Below, piece by piece: positions 46,849 to 58,582 of a DNA stretch of 64,000 nt. Below the pieces are notes generated by a model, which searched no databases, had not been told where the DNA came from, and saw only the letters and a list, made by a program, of their open reading frames with translations. Within the stretch, counting starts at the first letter, position 1. Each line of letters opens with the position of its first letter. A program made the translations under genes and the position numbers. This DNA is from Agroathelia rolfsii (taxonomy: Eukaryota; Basidiomycota; Agaricomycetes; Amylocorticiales; Amylocorticiaceae): assembly GCA_018343915.1 (NCBI GenBank), contig JABRWF010000003.1, forward strand, positions 1,984,001 through 2,048,000. The letters are read 5' to 3'.

Positions 46849-47434
46849 AATGGTAACTACAGCAGAAATAGCAGGATTGTATCTGAAAAATGTATTTAAA
46901 CTTTACAGAGTATCTAAAATCTGGACTATAGACAGAGGACCCTAGTTTGCAAGTCAAGTTATGAAAGAAATATACCATAGATTAGGAATTAAAACAGCCT
47001 TGTCCATAGCATACTATTCCTAAAGCAATAGACAAACAAAAAGGCTGAATCAAGAAATTGAAACCTACCTATGGATATATTCAAACTAATGATAAACAAA
47101 CTAGGCGGATAATTTGGAAATTACGGAATTTGCATTAAACCAACAATATTATGGGACACTCATGACTCAACCAACATAACCCTAAGATGCCTAGCCTAGA
47201 AGGGCCAGAAGTAAATAGGGGGGGTACAACTGATATCTTTAAGCTCCTACAGTAGGGAGGTGCAACTCATGTTTAAAGACCTAGAGGCAAGGTCTCCCAC
47301 TGTTTCATAGAGGCTTCCATACAATATACAATCACTGGTATTCTTAAAGTCCTTTGCCAGGTAGGACATGCTGTCTTCAGCTTTAACATAATTCTTTATA
47401 CTCCCTCATCCTAGGAGTCCATGTTCATATATCC

Positions 47435-48126
47435 TGTCAGGGCATGGCTAGAAGCCATGACCAACTACTCCAAATAACCATAAAAGGGGGGATAAGGAGT
47501 AATGAGAAGGTGGTGGGAAACTGAGAAATATAACATAGTGGGAATACCCCTGGCAAGGGCTAATAAATGCCAATCATCATAGAACTTTACATACCTGTGC
47601 CCCTAACAGAGCAGGCTTTTAGGATATCCTATCCCTCACTGATTATTAGAGCCCACAGCCTTTCCTAAGTGCATAGACAAAGAACATAAACCAGAGTGAG
47701 CCAGCATCATCATCACTAAGTCATAAGAAAGTAAAAGAGTGGATTGAGCAAAGAACACTGAGTAGTAAACAGAGTGGTCTGAACTAGAGAGGCATTCTCT
47801 AGGACAGCCAGCCTTAATTATGTACATAAACTATACAGTAGCTGAGTCTCAATATTGAAGAGGAGCATGAAAGTACAGCTACATTAGCCACAAAGTGAAG
47901 AAATGAAGATATGTACAGTAAAATGCAAAACTAAGGAGATCAACCAAGAGATAAGAAAATCAGAATGGAAAATAAGGTAAAGGAACAGTACCAAATAGAC
48001 CCTAAAAAGTAAGATATTGATCCAAGAAGAATTGTAAGTACAGTAAGCAAAATACTAATCCACAAAATAAAATAAAATGATGAAAAATCAAAGGAAGTGA
48101 AAAATTCAAAAGATCAACCCCTGACA
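47435..48126 (-). repeat. Solo LTR-F
   Basis: 692 bp, TGTCAGGGC...CCCTGACA. Flanks TATCC and CATCC form a target duplication with one C-to-T change. Confidence 0.87.
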
Positions 48127-48405
48127 CATCCTGGTAATACATGCATAGCTTTACTCAGTTTTATACTCCCTTAGAGCATGAAGTCACAGTATATCCCCTT
48201 AACCTTGGGGTCCAGGTATAATAATAAAGATGATGATAGGGAGGGGTAAAACACACAAGAAAGAGAGTGGGGGAAGGAACTTTAGGTATGAGTGAGAGTA
48301 ACATAGAGGGCAAAAGATGGTCAAGCTGAATTGTAAAGGTCTCAAGGGCAGGCCTCTATATACTGTTTACAAGTACTCTAAGAATAGTTCTTAACTCTAC
48401 ATTAA

Positions 48406-49261
48406 TGTCAAGGCTCACGCTCTTGACTATCTAAACAACAGAGGTGACCCCTACTCACACCACAAACAGAACAATGTACCGCTACTAGGTCCCAAAGGTG
48501 TACTCCAAGTCTAGAAGACTTTCCACCAAAGGCTACTGTTAGCTAATGACTTGTTACTGCTTGCTTAGTAAAGAAGAGAGTGCTAAACACTCTGAGACGC
48601 TTAGATTCTTTCTTAGAGGGTAATAACCCTAAGTCACACTTTGCCCTGATTTATTAAGGGACTTGATATAGAGAGGGGGAGGCAGGCAATACAGCCTGTT
48701 CTATGGCTTGCTTAGGTCCTTATATAACCCCTAGGCTGACGAGGCACAAAGGGAGGGCAAGGGTGAGAGGGCTAGGATGATGAGCCTGAAGGCAAATGTA
48801 TTAGTAAATAGTAAAGAGAGATGTACATGCTTATTTATTCACCTGAAGGCAAAAGGTCGAAGCTAAGGCCTTCAGGGAGTGTTACAGGGTCCTTATATAA
48901 GTTTCACGGGTGGTCTGTGCACTTCTGAATGGTCTGTGCACAGAGACAGAAATAGAAAGGAATGCTAAACATAGTACAAATGGATGACTGAGCATGATGG
49001 TGCAATTATTGCATTATCAGCTGATTGATCAAGAGTCTAGACTTGGAAGGAACTAGAAGGGTCTAGACTCTGTTTACTAATAGGTACTGGTACAAAGGTA
49101 TAATGATGGCCGGTCATATAACTAAGTACTCTGTAACCAATTATCCTAGGCGGTCTATTATGAATAAATAATTTGTAGAAAGTCCAAGAAAAATCGTAAA
49201 AATACAAGAAAAATACAGGAAAATAAAGAAAAATTAGGAGAGTCTGGGTGTACCCATGACA
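48406..49261 (-). repeat. Solo LTR-A
   Basis: 856 bp in reverse orientation, target duplication ATTAA on both sides. Confidence 0.92.
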
Positions 49262-50352
49262 ATTAAGGGAAATAGAAGCAAGGAAAGAAAAAGGATCAGA
49301 GGAGTTAGAACAGAAGTACAGTGTGGGAAGAAATCAAAGATGAAAGAAGTATCAAAGATAGGAGAAGCAAATCAATGATGTATATCAGAAGATTTAGAAG
49401 TATACCTAAATGAAGTACAGTACCATATAAACAATGCAATAAGAAACCAAAAATAAAGAAATAAAGCCTATATACTCAAATCAAAAGATAAAAAGTCAAG
49501 AAAAATAGTAGAAAATAGAGAAAAATTAGGGGAACAAAATAATCATGGGATCAACCCATGACAAACAACAAAGTTCAGCCACAGGGTTTACCCTCTTTAA
49601 ACTAAATTATGGTTTTATACCCAGAATAGAAATCCTTCCCCAACCCCAAGTTAAGATGATAGGAGCATAAGACTAGTTAGGAAATTTGAAAGAAATATAG
49701 GAAGAAGCTCAGGCAGCCCTAGGAAAAGCAGTGGAAACTATGAAACAATACTACAACCAAAAAAAGAAAAACTTCCCACAACTAGAACTAAGGGCATGTA
49801 TATAGCTAGATGTACAAAACATCAAGTTTGCCAAACAACCAAGTAGGAAACTTAGCCCTAAAAGGTTAGGACCCTACAAGGTAGTCAAAAGAATTGGGAA
49901 TCTAAACTATGAAATTGATATCCCCAAAAATTGGTACATGCACAATATCTTCCATATAAACCTCCTACAACCCTACCAGGATAGTGAAATCCTAGGAAGA
50001 ACCCCAGAAAAACCCCCACCAGTAGAAGTAGAAGGAGAAGAGAAATGGGAGGTCTTACATATAAAGGATGCTTAACTACATAGAAGATGGAAAAGCTGCA
50101 GTTCTTAGTAGAATATAAAGGTTACCTAGGAGAAGAAAGTTGGGAATTTGCCAAAGATATACACACAAAATAACTCATTACCTAATTCTATAAAGAAAAC
50201 CCAAGTGCCCCCAGAAGAATCTCAGCAGCCATATTTGGAAAATTACCCTTCCAAAAAGTAGAAAATCTAATGCAGGTTGAGACTTCAATTATAGATTCAT
50301 GGCATTTTGGATATAGGCAATTCCAGGGGAATGCCTCTTAGAAGGGGGGTGA

Positions 50353-51984
50353 TGTCATAGATACACCCAGATTTTCCTAAAATTTTCATATTTTTCTTGT
50401 ATTTTTACAATTTTTCCTTGATTTTCTATAATTTATTTATTCTTTATAAACATCTTGAAGGACAATTAGTCACATGATACTTGGTCACATGACTAGCCAT
50501 TATAGTACCCTTCTACTAGTGTCCGTTAGTAAGCAGAGTCTAGACCACTCTATTATTGGACTTAGGATTAGTCAGCATAACATAATAATTATGCCATCAT
50601 GATTAGTCATCTATTTGTGCTATTTTTTAACTATTTCTTGTCATTTCCAGGAGGCTGTGCATGGATCACTGCACAGCCCTTGCTTTAGTATATAAGGACC
50701 CTATAATACTCCCTGAAGGCCTTAGCTTCAATCTTTTGCCTTTAGGTGAGTAGTAGCACTGTCATGGGACACTCATGACTTAACCAATATAACCCTAAGA
50801 TGCCTAGCCTAGAAGGGCCAGAAACAAATAGGGGGGGTACAACTGATATCTTTAAGCTCCCCCAGTAGGGAGGTGCAACTCATATTTAAAGACCTAGAAG
50901 CAAGGTCTCCCACTGTTTCATAGAGGCTTCCATACAACATACAATCACTGGTATTCTTAAAGTCCTTTGCCAGGTAGGACATACTGTCTTCAGCTTTGAC
51001 ATAATTCTTTATACTCCCTTATCTTAGAAGTCCATATTCATATATCCTGGTGATATATGCATAGCTTTACTCAGTTTTATACTTCCTTAGAGCATAGAGT
51101 CACAGTATATCCCCTTAACCTTGGGGTCCAGATATAACAATAAAGATGATAATAAAGGGGGTAAAACATACAAGAAAGAGAGTAGGGGAAGAAACTTCAG
51201 GTGTGAGTAAGAGTAACACAGAGGGCAAAAGGTAGTCAAGCTGGATTGCAAAGGTCTCAAGGGCAGGCCTCTATATACTGTTTATAAGTACTCTAAGAAT
51301 AGTTCTTAACTCTACATTAAGGGAAATAGAAGCAAGGAAAGAAAAAGGATCAGAGGAGTTAGAACAGAAGTATAGTGTGGGAAGAAATCAAAGATGAAAG
51401 AAGCATCAAAGATAGGAGAAGCAAATCAATGATGTATATCAGAAGATTCAGAAGTATACCCAAATGAAGTACAGTATCATATAAACAATACAACAAGAAA
51501 CCAAAAATAAAGAAATAAAGCCTATACACTTAAATCAAAAGATAAAAAGTCAAGAAAAATAGTAGAAAATAGAGAAAAATTAGGGGAACAAAATAATCAT
51601 GGGATCAACCCATGACACCCTCCTAGTGTGCTTAGTCAGCCCCTAGGTTGTATAAGGACTATATAAGCCCTATACATGCACCTCTCCTTCTACACTACCC
51701 CTATGCCCTTACCTCTTGCTTTAAGTCCCTAATATATAAGGGTATTTGTGTGAACTTAGGAGTAGTATCTCCTTTAAGCCAAACCTGTATACATAACTAA
51801 AGTATAGTATTACATACCATTACTAAGTATTGTATATGTGTCATTAGCAAACAGTAGCTTGGTGGAAAGCTTTGCAAGCTTAGAGTACACTAGGAGACTT
51901 ATTAGTGGTATAGCATATATTATGTGGTGTAGTGGGTGATGTCACTTCAGTTAGTTGAGGTAGTCAAGAGCACAAGCCTTGACA
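50353..51984 (+). repeat. LTR-B, 3' LTR, split by a solo LTR-C
   Basis: TGTCATAGA...CCTTGACA after a purine tract. It is interrupted at 50760-51617. About 90 bp covering the intron's 3' half and early U5 are missing at the junction. Confidence 0.78.
50760..51617 (-). repeat. LTR-C insertion with a flanking deletion
   Basis: 858 bp, TGTCATGGG...CCCATGACA. The flanks AGCAC and CCCTC do not match. The lost LTR-B bases suggest a deletion with or after insertion. Confidence 0.82.
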
Positions 51985-52501
51985 TATTAGGATGGAAATG
52001 TATATTGAGGGGGATTCCCTTCTTATGTCTTTGAAACTATTTGTAAATGTTTAATAGTCAATCCACTGGAATTCTTTATCAGTAGTAATCTGGGTTATCT
52101 CCTTGTTAATGTCTTCAAGGTTTTCTTCCTCCTATTCCTTGGTCTACTTATAGTTGCCTATAGTTACAAAGCTTGGGACCTCCTCTAGGTCTTCTGATTT
52201 TATAGAGGGGCTGAAGAGCAATGGGTAGCCTGATTAGGAAGGTATATCAGTTTCCTAATAGGGTATTTCCTTATCTATGCTTACTGTTAAGGTTTAGAAG
52301 CTACTGATGATCAATTTCTTGATCCTCAATGATCTACTGATCAAGTGTTTCTACAATGGCAACCTGATTAGCTGAGTTGATTGCCTGGGCAATAGTAATG
52401 TTGAAAGAGTTGGTGTTGGATTGGAAAGACACTAGATAAGGCAATTATTTAGTTAGCTACTCCTGATCTATCTAAGTTGCCTATTTAGGCAGGGCTCATA
52501 A
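51985..52501 (-). pseudogene. Copia leader and gag remnant
   Basis: On the minus strand this follows the LTR-D at 53206-54096, so it is the 5' internal part of a reverse copia element. It opens with a primer site resembling GGTTATGAGCCCTGC, complementary to the anticodon arm of initiator tRNA-Met. The rest looks like decayed coding sequence with stops and has no clear motif. Confidence 0.5.
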
Positions 52502-53198
52502 TGTCAGGGGTTGATCTTTTGAATTTTTCACTTCCTTTGATTTTTCATCATTTTATTTTATTTTGTGGATTAGTATTTTGCTTACTGTACTTGCAATTCT
52601 TCTCGGATCAACATCTTACTTTTTAGGGTCTATTTGGTACTGTTCCTTTACCTTATTTTCCATTCTGATCTTCTTATCTCTTGGTTGATCTCCTTAGTTT
52701 TGCATTTTACTGTACATATCTTCATTTCTTCACTTTATGGCTGATGTAGCTGCACTTTCATGCTCCTCTTCAATATTGAGACTCAGCTACTGTATAGTTT
52801 ATGTACATACTTAAGGCTGGCTGTCCTAGAGAATGCCTCTCTAGTTCAAACCACTCTATTTATCACTCAGTGTTCTTTGCTCAATCCACTCTTTTACTTT
52901 CTTATGACTTAGTGATGATGATGCTAGCTCACTCTAGTTTATGTTCTTTGTCTATACACTCAGGAAAGGCTATGGGCTCTAATAATCAGTGAGGGATAGG
53001 ATATCCTAAAAGCCTGCTCTGTTAGGGGCACAGGTATGTAAAGTTCTATGATGATTGGCATTTATTAGCCCTTGCTAGGGGATATTCCCACTATGTTATA
53101 TTTCTCAGTTTCCCACTACCTTCTCATTACTCCTTACCCCCCCCCCTTTTTATGGTTGTTTAGAGTGGTTGGTCATGACTTCTAGCCATGCCCTGACA
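52502..53198 (+). repeat. Solo LTR-F in a copia primer site
   Basis: 697 bp, TGTCAGGGG...GCCCTGACA, target duplication CATAA (52497-52501, 53199-53203). Confidence 0.9.
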
Positions 53199-53205
53199 CA
53201 TAACC

Positions 53206-54096
53206 TATTAAACTATTATAGTTCTTGGGTTGTATAGTGTGGCTATATGCTAGCTCACAAGTTACCTATTATGAAGCAAATACTTACTTGTAGGAAAAGT
53301 GCAGGCTTGGGGATTGTTTCTAGAATTAGGCAAGGTTTCCTAGGTAGGAAGCAATTAGTAACTTTGCTATACTAAAGATAAGACTGTAGCCAGTGTTCCT
53401 TTAGGACTACCTACTTATTTTCCCTTGGGAAAGGCTTGTAATCTTTGTCTTGTAGACTTAGTAAGTCTAGGGTGAAGTTAGTACCCTAGGAGCTAGTCTT
53501 GTAGACTATTTAACTTACTATTTTCAAGTGAAATAACTTATATTTTACAGCTGATTTAGCTAGGGTTTATATACTACAAAATATTCTAATATCTGAAGGA
53601 TTTGTAAGCAATGTCTTTTGCTTAAGTAATCTGCTTGGTAAGCAAAGAGCATATAGTTTATGCTGATAAATCCGCTCTGTAAGCTAAGTATAGTATTTAT
53701 AAGTAAATTGAATATTTGAATGAATAGGAAAGTGATATTAGTAATATATCTTAAATATTACTAATGTCTCTGAAGGTGATTACTAATTTATTTGTGTGAT
53801 TTATAAGCTGATTTATAATTACAATCATGTATTAGTAAGTAAAGTGAATTGTTTGAACAAAAGATATTTAAAATGAATATTTAAATGATTTTAAGAAATG
53901 AATATTGAAATATGAATATATTTTAGAAATACTCAGAATAAAGTGAATAAACAAATTGCTTTATATCTTCACAACTAATAGTTGTAAATTCTTGAAATAA
54001 ATAATAGTGATAGATAAGATATAAACTAATTTATTGAAGTGTTCATTGGAATATTTAGAAAGATTTAATGTATTGAAATATGTATATCTTTCAATA
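53206..54096 (-). repeat. LTR-D, 5' LTR of a reverse copia element
   Basis: 891 bp, the same length as 45580-46470, TATTAAAC...TTTCAATA (both ends decayed by G-to-A or C-to-T). It is the last transposable element before the gene region. Confidence 0.8.
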
Positions 54097-54529
54097 CTAG
54101 TACTATTTATATCTATTACCTTTATAATATATAATACTAGTCATGTGTATCAAGATGTTGCCTGCAAGGTATTTTCCTTATAACTTAATGTAGAAAAATT
54201 GTAAAATAAAATAAAATAAGGGAAAAAAAATATGTATAGAATTAGAAAAATACAGCAAAAATTGTCTATATCCTTGCCAACTCATAATATTCAACCACCA
54301 TAGAAGGGGGATGGAAAAAAAAATTGCATGCCACTATAAACATATGGATTTCTTGCTGGGGTTTAACATCCGACACTTACTTAATTTGGAGTTGTGTGAT
54401 TTCTATGACGGTTAAAGTCACACTGGCACCGTCCGCCGTTACCTGGTCTTCGAAACTTTTCGGAGATAATTCACCTTGATCTACCTATCCTCTTCTAGCT
54501 ACTACCTTTTGCAATAGCCACAATTCAAA
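54097..54529. other. Transposon-gene boundary and DDI1 upstream region
   Basis: The first ~250 bp are AT-rich with A runs and no LTR match. From about 54340 the composition shifts to that of the genes. No clear TATA or other known site. It presumably holds the DDI1 promoter. Confidence 0.5.
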
Positions 54530-56167
54530 ATGCAACTCACCTTCGTAACCGCACTGGGCGAGACATTCACTATTGAAATAGACCCCAATCTGGCACTTGA
54601 AGACATTAAGGCACTTCTAGAAGCAGAGGTCTGATACACACGTCTTGCCTCACTGTTCTTGGTTAACTCATATTCAGCTAGTCTAACATTCCAGTGGCAG
54701 AGCAAAGCATTAGCTTTGAAGGTCGCGAGCTGATGAACACTAATTCTACGATGAAAGATTGCGCCGTGCCGGATCATGCAGTCCTCCTCCTACAGAGGAA
54801 GGTCAGTAATGTCACTGGTGGAAGGTATTTCCGTTCCCACCATTAGCATGGCCTTTGACGGGTATTTACATATCTCTGCTAAGCTCCGTGCAACAAGATT
54901 CTGAAATGATGCGGCTCCAACTTCTTGGTGATACTGGTCTTATGCGCCAACTATCTGAGGCACTTCGCTCTATCTCTTGCATCATCGCATTCCTGGTGCT
55001 CATTCTAATGTCATTTTAGTCGCATCCCGAACTTGCAAATGCGGCTCGCAACAATCCTACTAGATTTGCTGAACTGCTAAGCCAGACCCGCGAACGACAA
55101 GCAAATGCTGAAGTGCAACGGCAGCGGGAAATCGAACGACTCAATGCAGATCCGTATGATGTTGAGGCCCAAAGACGTATCGAAGAAGCTATTAGGCAAC
55201 AAGCAGTCATGGAAAACTTGGAACATGCCCTTGAATATTCACCTGAAAGTTTTGGGAGAGTGACGATGCTCTAGTAATGCTATCGATCAACAAGCCACCT
55301 TGAGTTTATTTCTGATATCACTTCAGTATACCAGTGGAAGTGAATTCTCGACCAGTTAAAGCATTTGTTGATAGTGGTGCTCAGCAAACAATTAGCAAGT
55401 ATCCTTGCATATATTCATTTCAGATGTATTCTGACTGATAGGAGTCTACTTATAGTGAGCCCAGAATGTGCAGAGACATGCGGGTATGAGTTTTGTCCAT
55501 TTATTGTGCTTGCCACCTGACATACTGGGGCCTTAGCATAATGCGGCTCCTCGATACAAGGTTTTCCGGTGTCGCCCGCGGCGTTGGCACTGCGAAAATT
55601 CTGGGACGAGTTCATAGCGCCCAGCTGAAACTTGCGGATTTGTATTTGCCTTGTTCATTCACTATCATGGAGGTCGGAATTCATTATCATAATCATGTGT
55701 ATATCTTCGACATACAACTCAAGCATCATTCCTAGGGCCGAGATGTGGACCTTCTATTTGGACTGGATATGCTCAAAGCACACCAAGCATGTATCGACCT
55801 TGAAAAGAACGTCCTCCGCATCCAAGGCCGTGAAGTGCGTTTTCTATCCGAACACGAACTTCCTGATAATGCCAGACATTTTGGCACGGGGGAGGAAGAA
55901 ACGGATTCAAAACCCGGATCATCACGATTGTCATCCAATCCTGGCCAGCCATCAAGCAATCCTTCCTTCCCAGGCAGTGGAAACGCGCTTGGTGCACCCC
56001 CTGCCCCAAGGACATCTACCCGTCCAAATACATCAACGACTGCGACAGGACACTCTGAAGAGGCTATCGAGACCCTAATGTCTTTGGGAGCAACGAGAGA
56101 GGTTGCCATCAGTAGCCTGGATGCAGCTGGAGGTAACTTGGATGTAGCAGCGTCGCTGCTTTTCTGA
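54530..56167 (+). CDS. DDI1: DNA-damage-inducible protein 1 (Ddi1), ubiquitin shuttle protease
   Basis: Eight exons give a 411-residue protein: 54530-54628, 54682-54824, 54884-54959, 55020-55273, 55327-55398, 55460-55483, 55537-55672, 55736-56167. Domains are an N-terminal ubiquitin-like domain (1 to ~78), a helical middle region, a retropepsin-like aspartic protease with FVDSGAQ (Asp about 206) and the [13 protein letters not shown] stretch, and a C-terminal UBA domain (about 374-411). Ddi1 binds ubiquitinated proteins, brings them to the proteasome and cleaves some heavily ubiquitinated substrates. Intron 3 (54960-55019) appears to use a GC donor, since no GT fits the frame. The stop lies 87 bp from the convergent SPT3. 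Confidence 0.93.
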
Positions 56168-56254
56168 GCAAATAAAATGCATATTTAGAAGAAACGCAAA
56201 ATTCGGTTGTACATTAATGAGTCAAAATGGATCAAATACAATAAGCAAAACAAG

Positions 56255-57552
56255 TTAAATTAGGCTGACTCTCGTTCGAACTAATCCACCACGCCAATTC
56301 CGCATACCTGCTGAGCGATGGTGAGCCCAATCACTTTGCATCCTAGCAAATGCATCATGCATATGACCAGGCAGAAGAGCAGTCCTTGCCTCAGGAGGAG
56401 GGAGAAATAGGCTCGAAGAAGGCATAGTGGGCTCTCCGTCGGGAGATTCATCTCTCCTTCTTTTATTAGCAAGATCAGCAGCGGCTGATGCCATCTTACG
56501 TTTCCCACCATGCGATGTCTGTGATGTGAAGTCCTCGCGTAAAAGGTGTTCGGATTCCTCTAGCGATTTTTTAATGGAGAGAGCGGCGAGGGTTAGTGAC
56601 CGAACCATTTCAAATGCAAGAAAGCCAACGATATCGATGGTATCGTCGTTAGCTTTAAGATCAAGATGAGGAGGGAGATTGAGAAATTCTCTAAAACGCT
56701 TCGCTGGAGTGCCAAATCAGCGAGTAGATAAGTTATGAAAAAGGAATAGCCGGACCTTTGCGATAAGTGAAGGATGCTTGACGACAGTCAGAATAATGCT
56801 GATACTCTTCTCTAGTCATTTGGCGCGTAGCATCATCTGCTTCTTTCAACCGTAAGATGGATGCCTCATGTGCTTCAATATCATCTTCATCCTCTTCGTC
56901 ATCTGATTGATGGCCATTATTACGCAGAACCTCAGAATAAATCGTAGTAATCTCCCAAGGAAGCTTGATGGTAATCTTCTGAGCCTTGGGTGCAGCCTCT
57001 GTAAAGTGGAAGAGTTAAATGACAGTGTGACAAGTAGAAAACAACAGCACTAACCATCAGCTCCATCATCGCCAAGAGCTTCATCTACTCCCGCCCCACC
57101 ATCACCTCCAGAGTCTTTGGCATGCTTACGGACATCCTTCCATGACAGGTAAGTACGCAGCCGGTTTACTTTTGCTCTGTCATGCCTGATGAGAAAAATT
57201 AAGTCCTCCGCGGACAGATAACGAGCACCCCTTCGGTTCGCTAGGGCTCGAGCTTGCACAATCTAATTTCTTCAGCATTCATCATAGTAGGTAAGATTTA
57301 AATGCCAGAGAAGAAAATACCAATTCTATTATTTGTCCATGCACGATATCCTCTACTAGGTTGACCGTCTCCGAATTAGGATCTTGAACTTCGCCAAAGA
57401 CAAACATCTATGCTTGAACCGATGTTAATTTTGCTAGATGAGCCATACTACCGAAGAAGGCTGACCATCTGAGATATCTCTGAAGAATATTTATACTCTC
57501 TTACACCATGCCCTTCTTGAGTAACAGGTTTCTTTGATGATGAGGTCGCCAT
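56255..57552 (-). CDS. SPT3: SAGA complex subunit Spt3
   Basis: Five exons on the minus strand (57466-57552, 57321-57407, 57055-57262, 56756-56998, 56255-56703) give 357 residues. The N-terminal histone-fold half has [20 protein letters not shown], and a stretch beginning [15 protein letters not shown] leads to [20 protein letters not shown], hallmarks of Spt3. The second half has an acidic linker, a KRRR basic patch and the conserved C-terminus [14 protein letters not shown]. Spt3 helps SAGA deliver TATA-binding protein to promoters in the nucleus. It shares a ~1-kb upstream region with the divergent MET16. Confidence 0.93.
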
Positions 57553-58582
57553 TTTGTTGCAGGCAGGGTTGGCTTGCTCAGTACGAAGCTGGTGGTGGTA
57601 TCACAGTCAAGACGAGCGTCAAGTAACTTAAGAAGACGTTGGGAGGTATGTTTATGTTGATTTCGGGAAGAGCCTGATGTTTTAGACCTTGGTCGGTTGT
57701 CGACAAGGTGTGTCACATAAGGATGATTTGAAACAGTAATAAGCTAATACTGGTAACAGTAGCTTGACGTATTAATTTAGTTGTTTGTCCGTGTTTTGAC
57801 TTGCGGGACCCTTGAGAAAGGCGATTGTTACACCAATAGTATTGCCAGCTGTATTGGCTTGCACTACGGCCTCCTATTACAAGGGTGTGGAAAACGAATA
57901 AAACATGAGATACCAATGTTGCATCTGCTCATGATGCATAAATCCAGAGCCAGCGGATAGGGGGTCCTTGATAAATATTGATGAATAGTCATGACAGTCA
58001 ACGTCACCACATTGCAAAGGTCTCTAGCATCTCTACCCCACTTATTCCAGGCACACACAAAGGTCTCACAGCGCTTGCAAAATTTTTAGCGGGCTCTAAC
58101 GCCTTTGCAAAAGTTGCCAGCGCATCCCTATAACTAAAAACCCACATTACATTCCCCCAAATCAGGAACACCGTCTCTACCCCCTCCAACCTCTATCCGA
58201 CTATATACACACCCGCTTCCCCCCTTACTCTTGTGTGCCTCATTATAATCAGCTGGATTGTTAACCGGCCAGCATATATGTTACAATAACCCTATGCTAC
58301 CACACATCATACTTCCTTATCCTGCGTAACTTATATCACAGCCCTCTCTACACCGTAGTTTGTTTTTAGTACATGATGCGGTATATAAACGTAAAAAATT
58401 AAAAATTTAAAAAATTTAAAAAAAAGACATAGGTCACTCATAATAGCGTGATCCTAACGACTTCAAGTTTGTCAGCCTATTTACTACTTGAACGTCATGA
58501 CCGACCAACTATTCCCACCAGCCTTTCTTCTGCAAAACTATACACGCCTACCACTTTCATATTCTTCCTCTTGACATCAGAA
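57553..58582. promoter_or_regulatory. Divergent intergenic region between SPT3 and MET16
   Basis: About 1 kb without a convincing ORF or RNA gene. An A/T homopolymer stretch at 58395-58428 (AAAAATTAAAAATTT-like) lies ~155 bp before the MET16 start and could be a nucleosome-poor promoter element. I see no specific transcription-factor site worth naming. Confidence 0.4.

Larger units (their letters stand above)
47147..49563 (-). repeat. Solo LTR-C with nested LTR-F and LTR-A
   Basis: Reverse orientation, TATTATGGG...CCCATGACA, target duplication AACAA (47142-47146, 49564-49568). Confidence 0.88.
46849..50352 (+). pseudogene. Integrase-chromodomain 3' half of an LTR-B element
   Basis: 46849-47146 and 49569-50352 together match pol from the integrase core (catalytic-region ACAGCAGAAATAGC...) through the GPY/F-type module to the chromodomain and tail. 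Many stops by transitions. The frame is split by a solo LTR-C with duplication AACAA. A GAAGGGGGGTGA purine tract precedes the LTR-B at 50353. Confidence 0.78.

Noticed and set aside
55327..55735. The aspartic protease in DDI1 as a recent capture from the neighbouring elements
   Set aside because: The full UBL-protease-UBA order is the ancient, conserved eukaryotic Ddi1 architecture, and its protease residues are not those of the nearby Pol proteins.
57481..57552. A 27-nt intron near the SPT3 start codon
   Set aside because: Reading straight through keeps the frame and gives a KYKY/EIS-type sequence expected in Spt3. A 27-nt intron would be too short.
58448..58582. Upstream extension of MET16 from GTG at 58448
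   Set aside because: There is no ATG in this frame upstream and no similarity to the family before MPLPTG. Eukaryotic initiation at GTG is unlikely.
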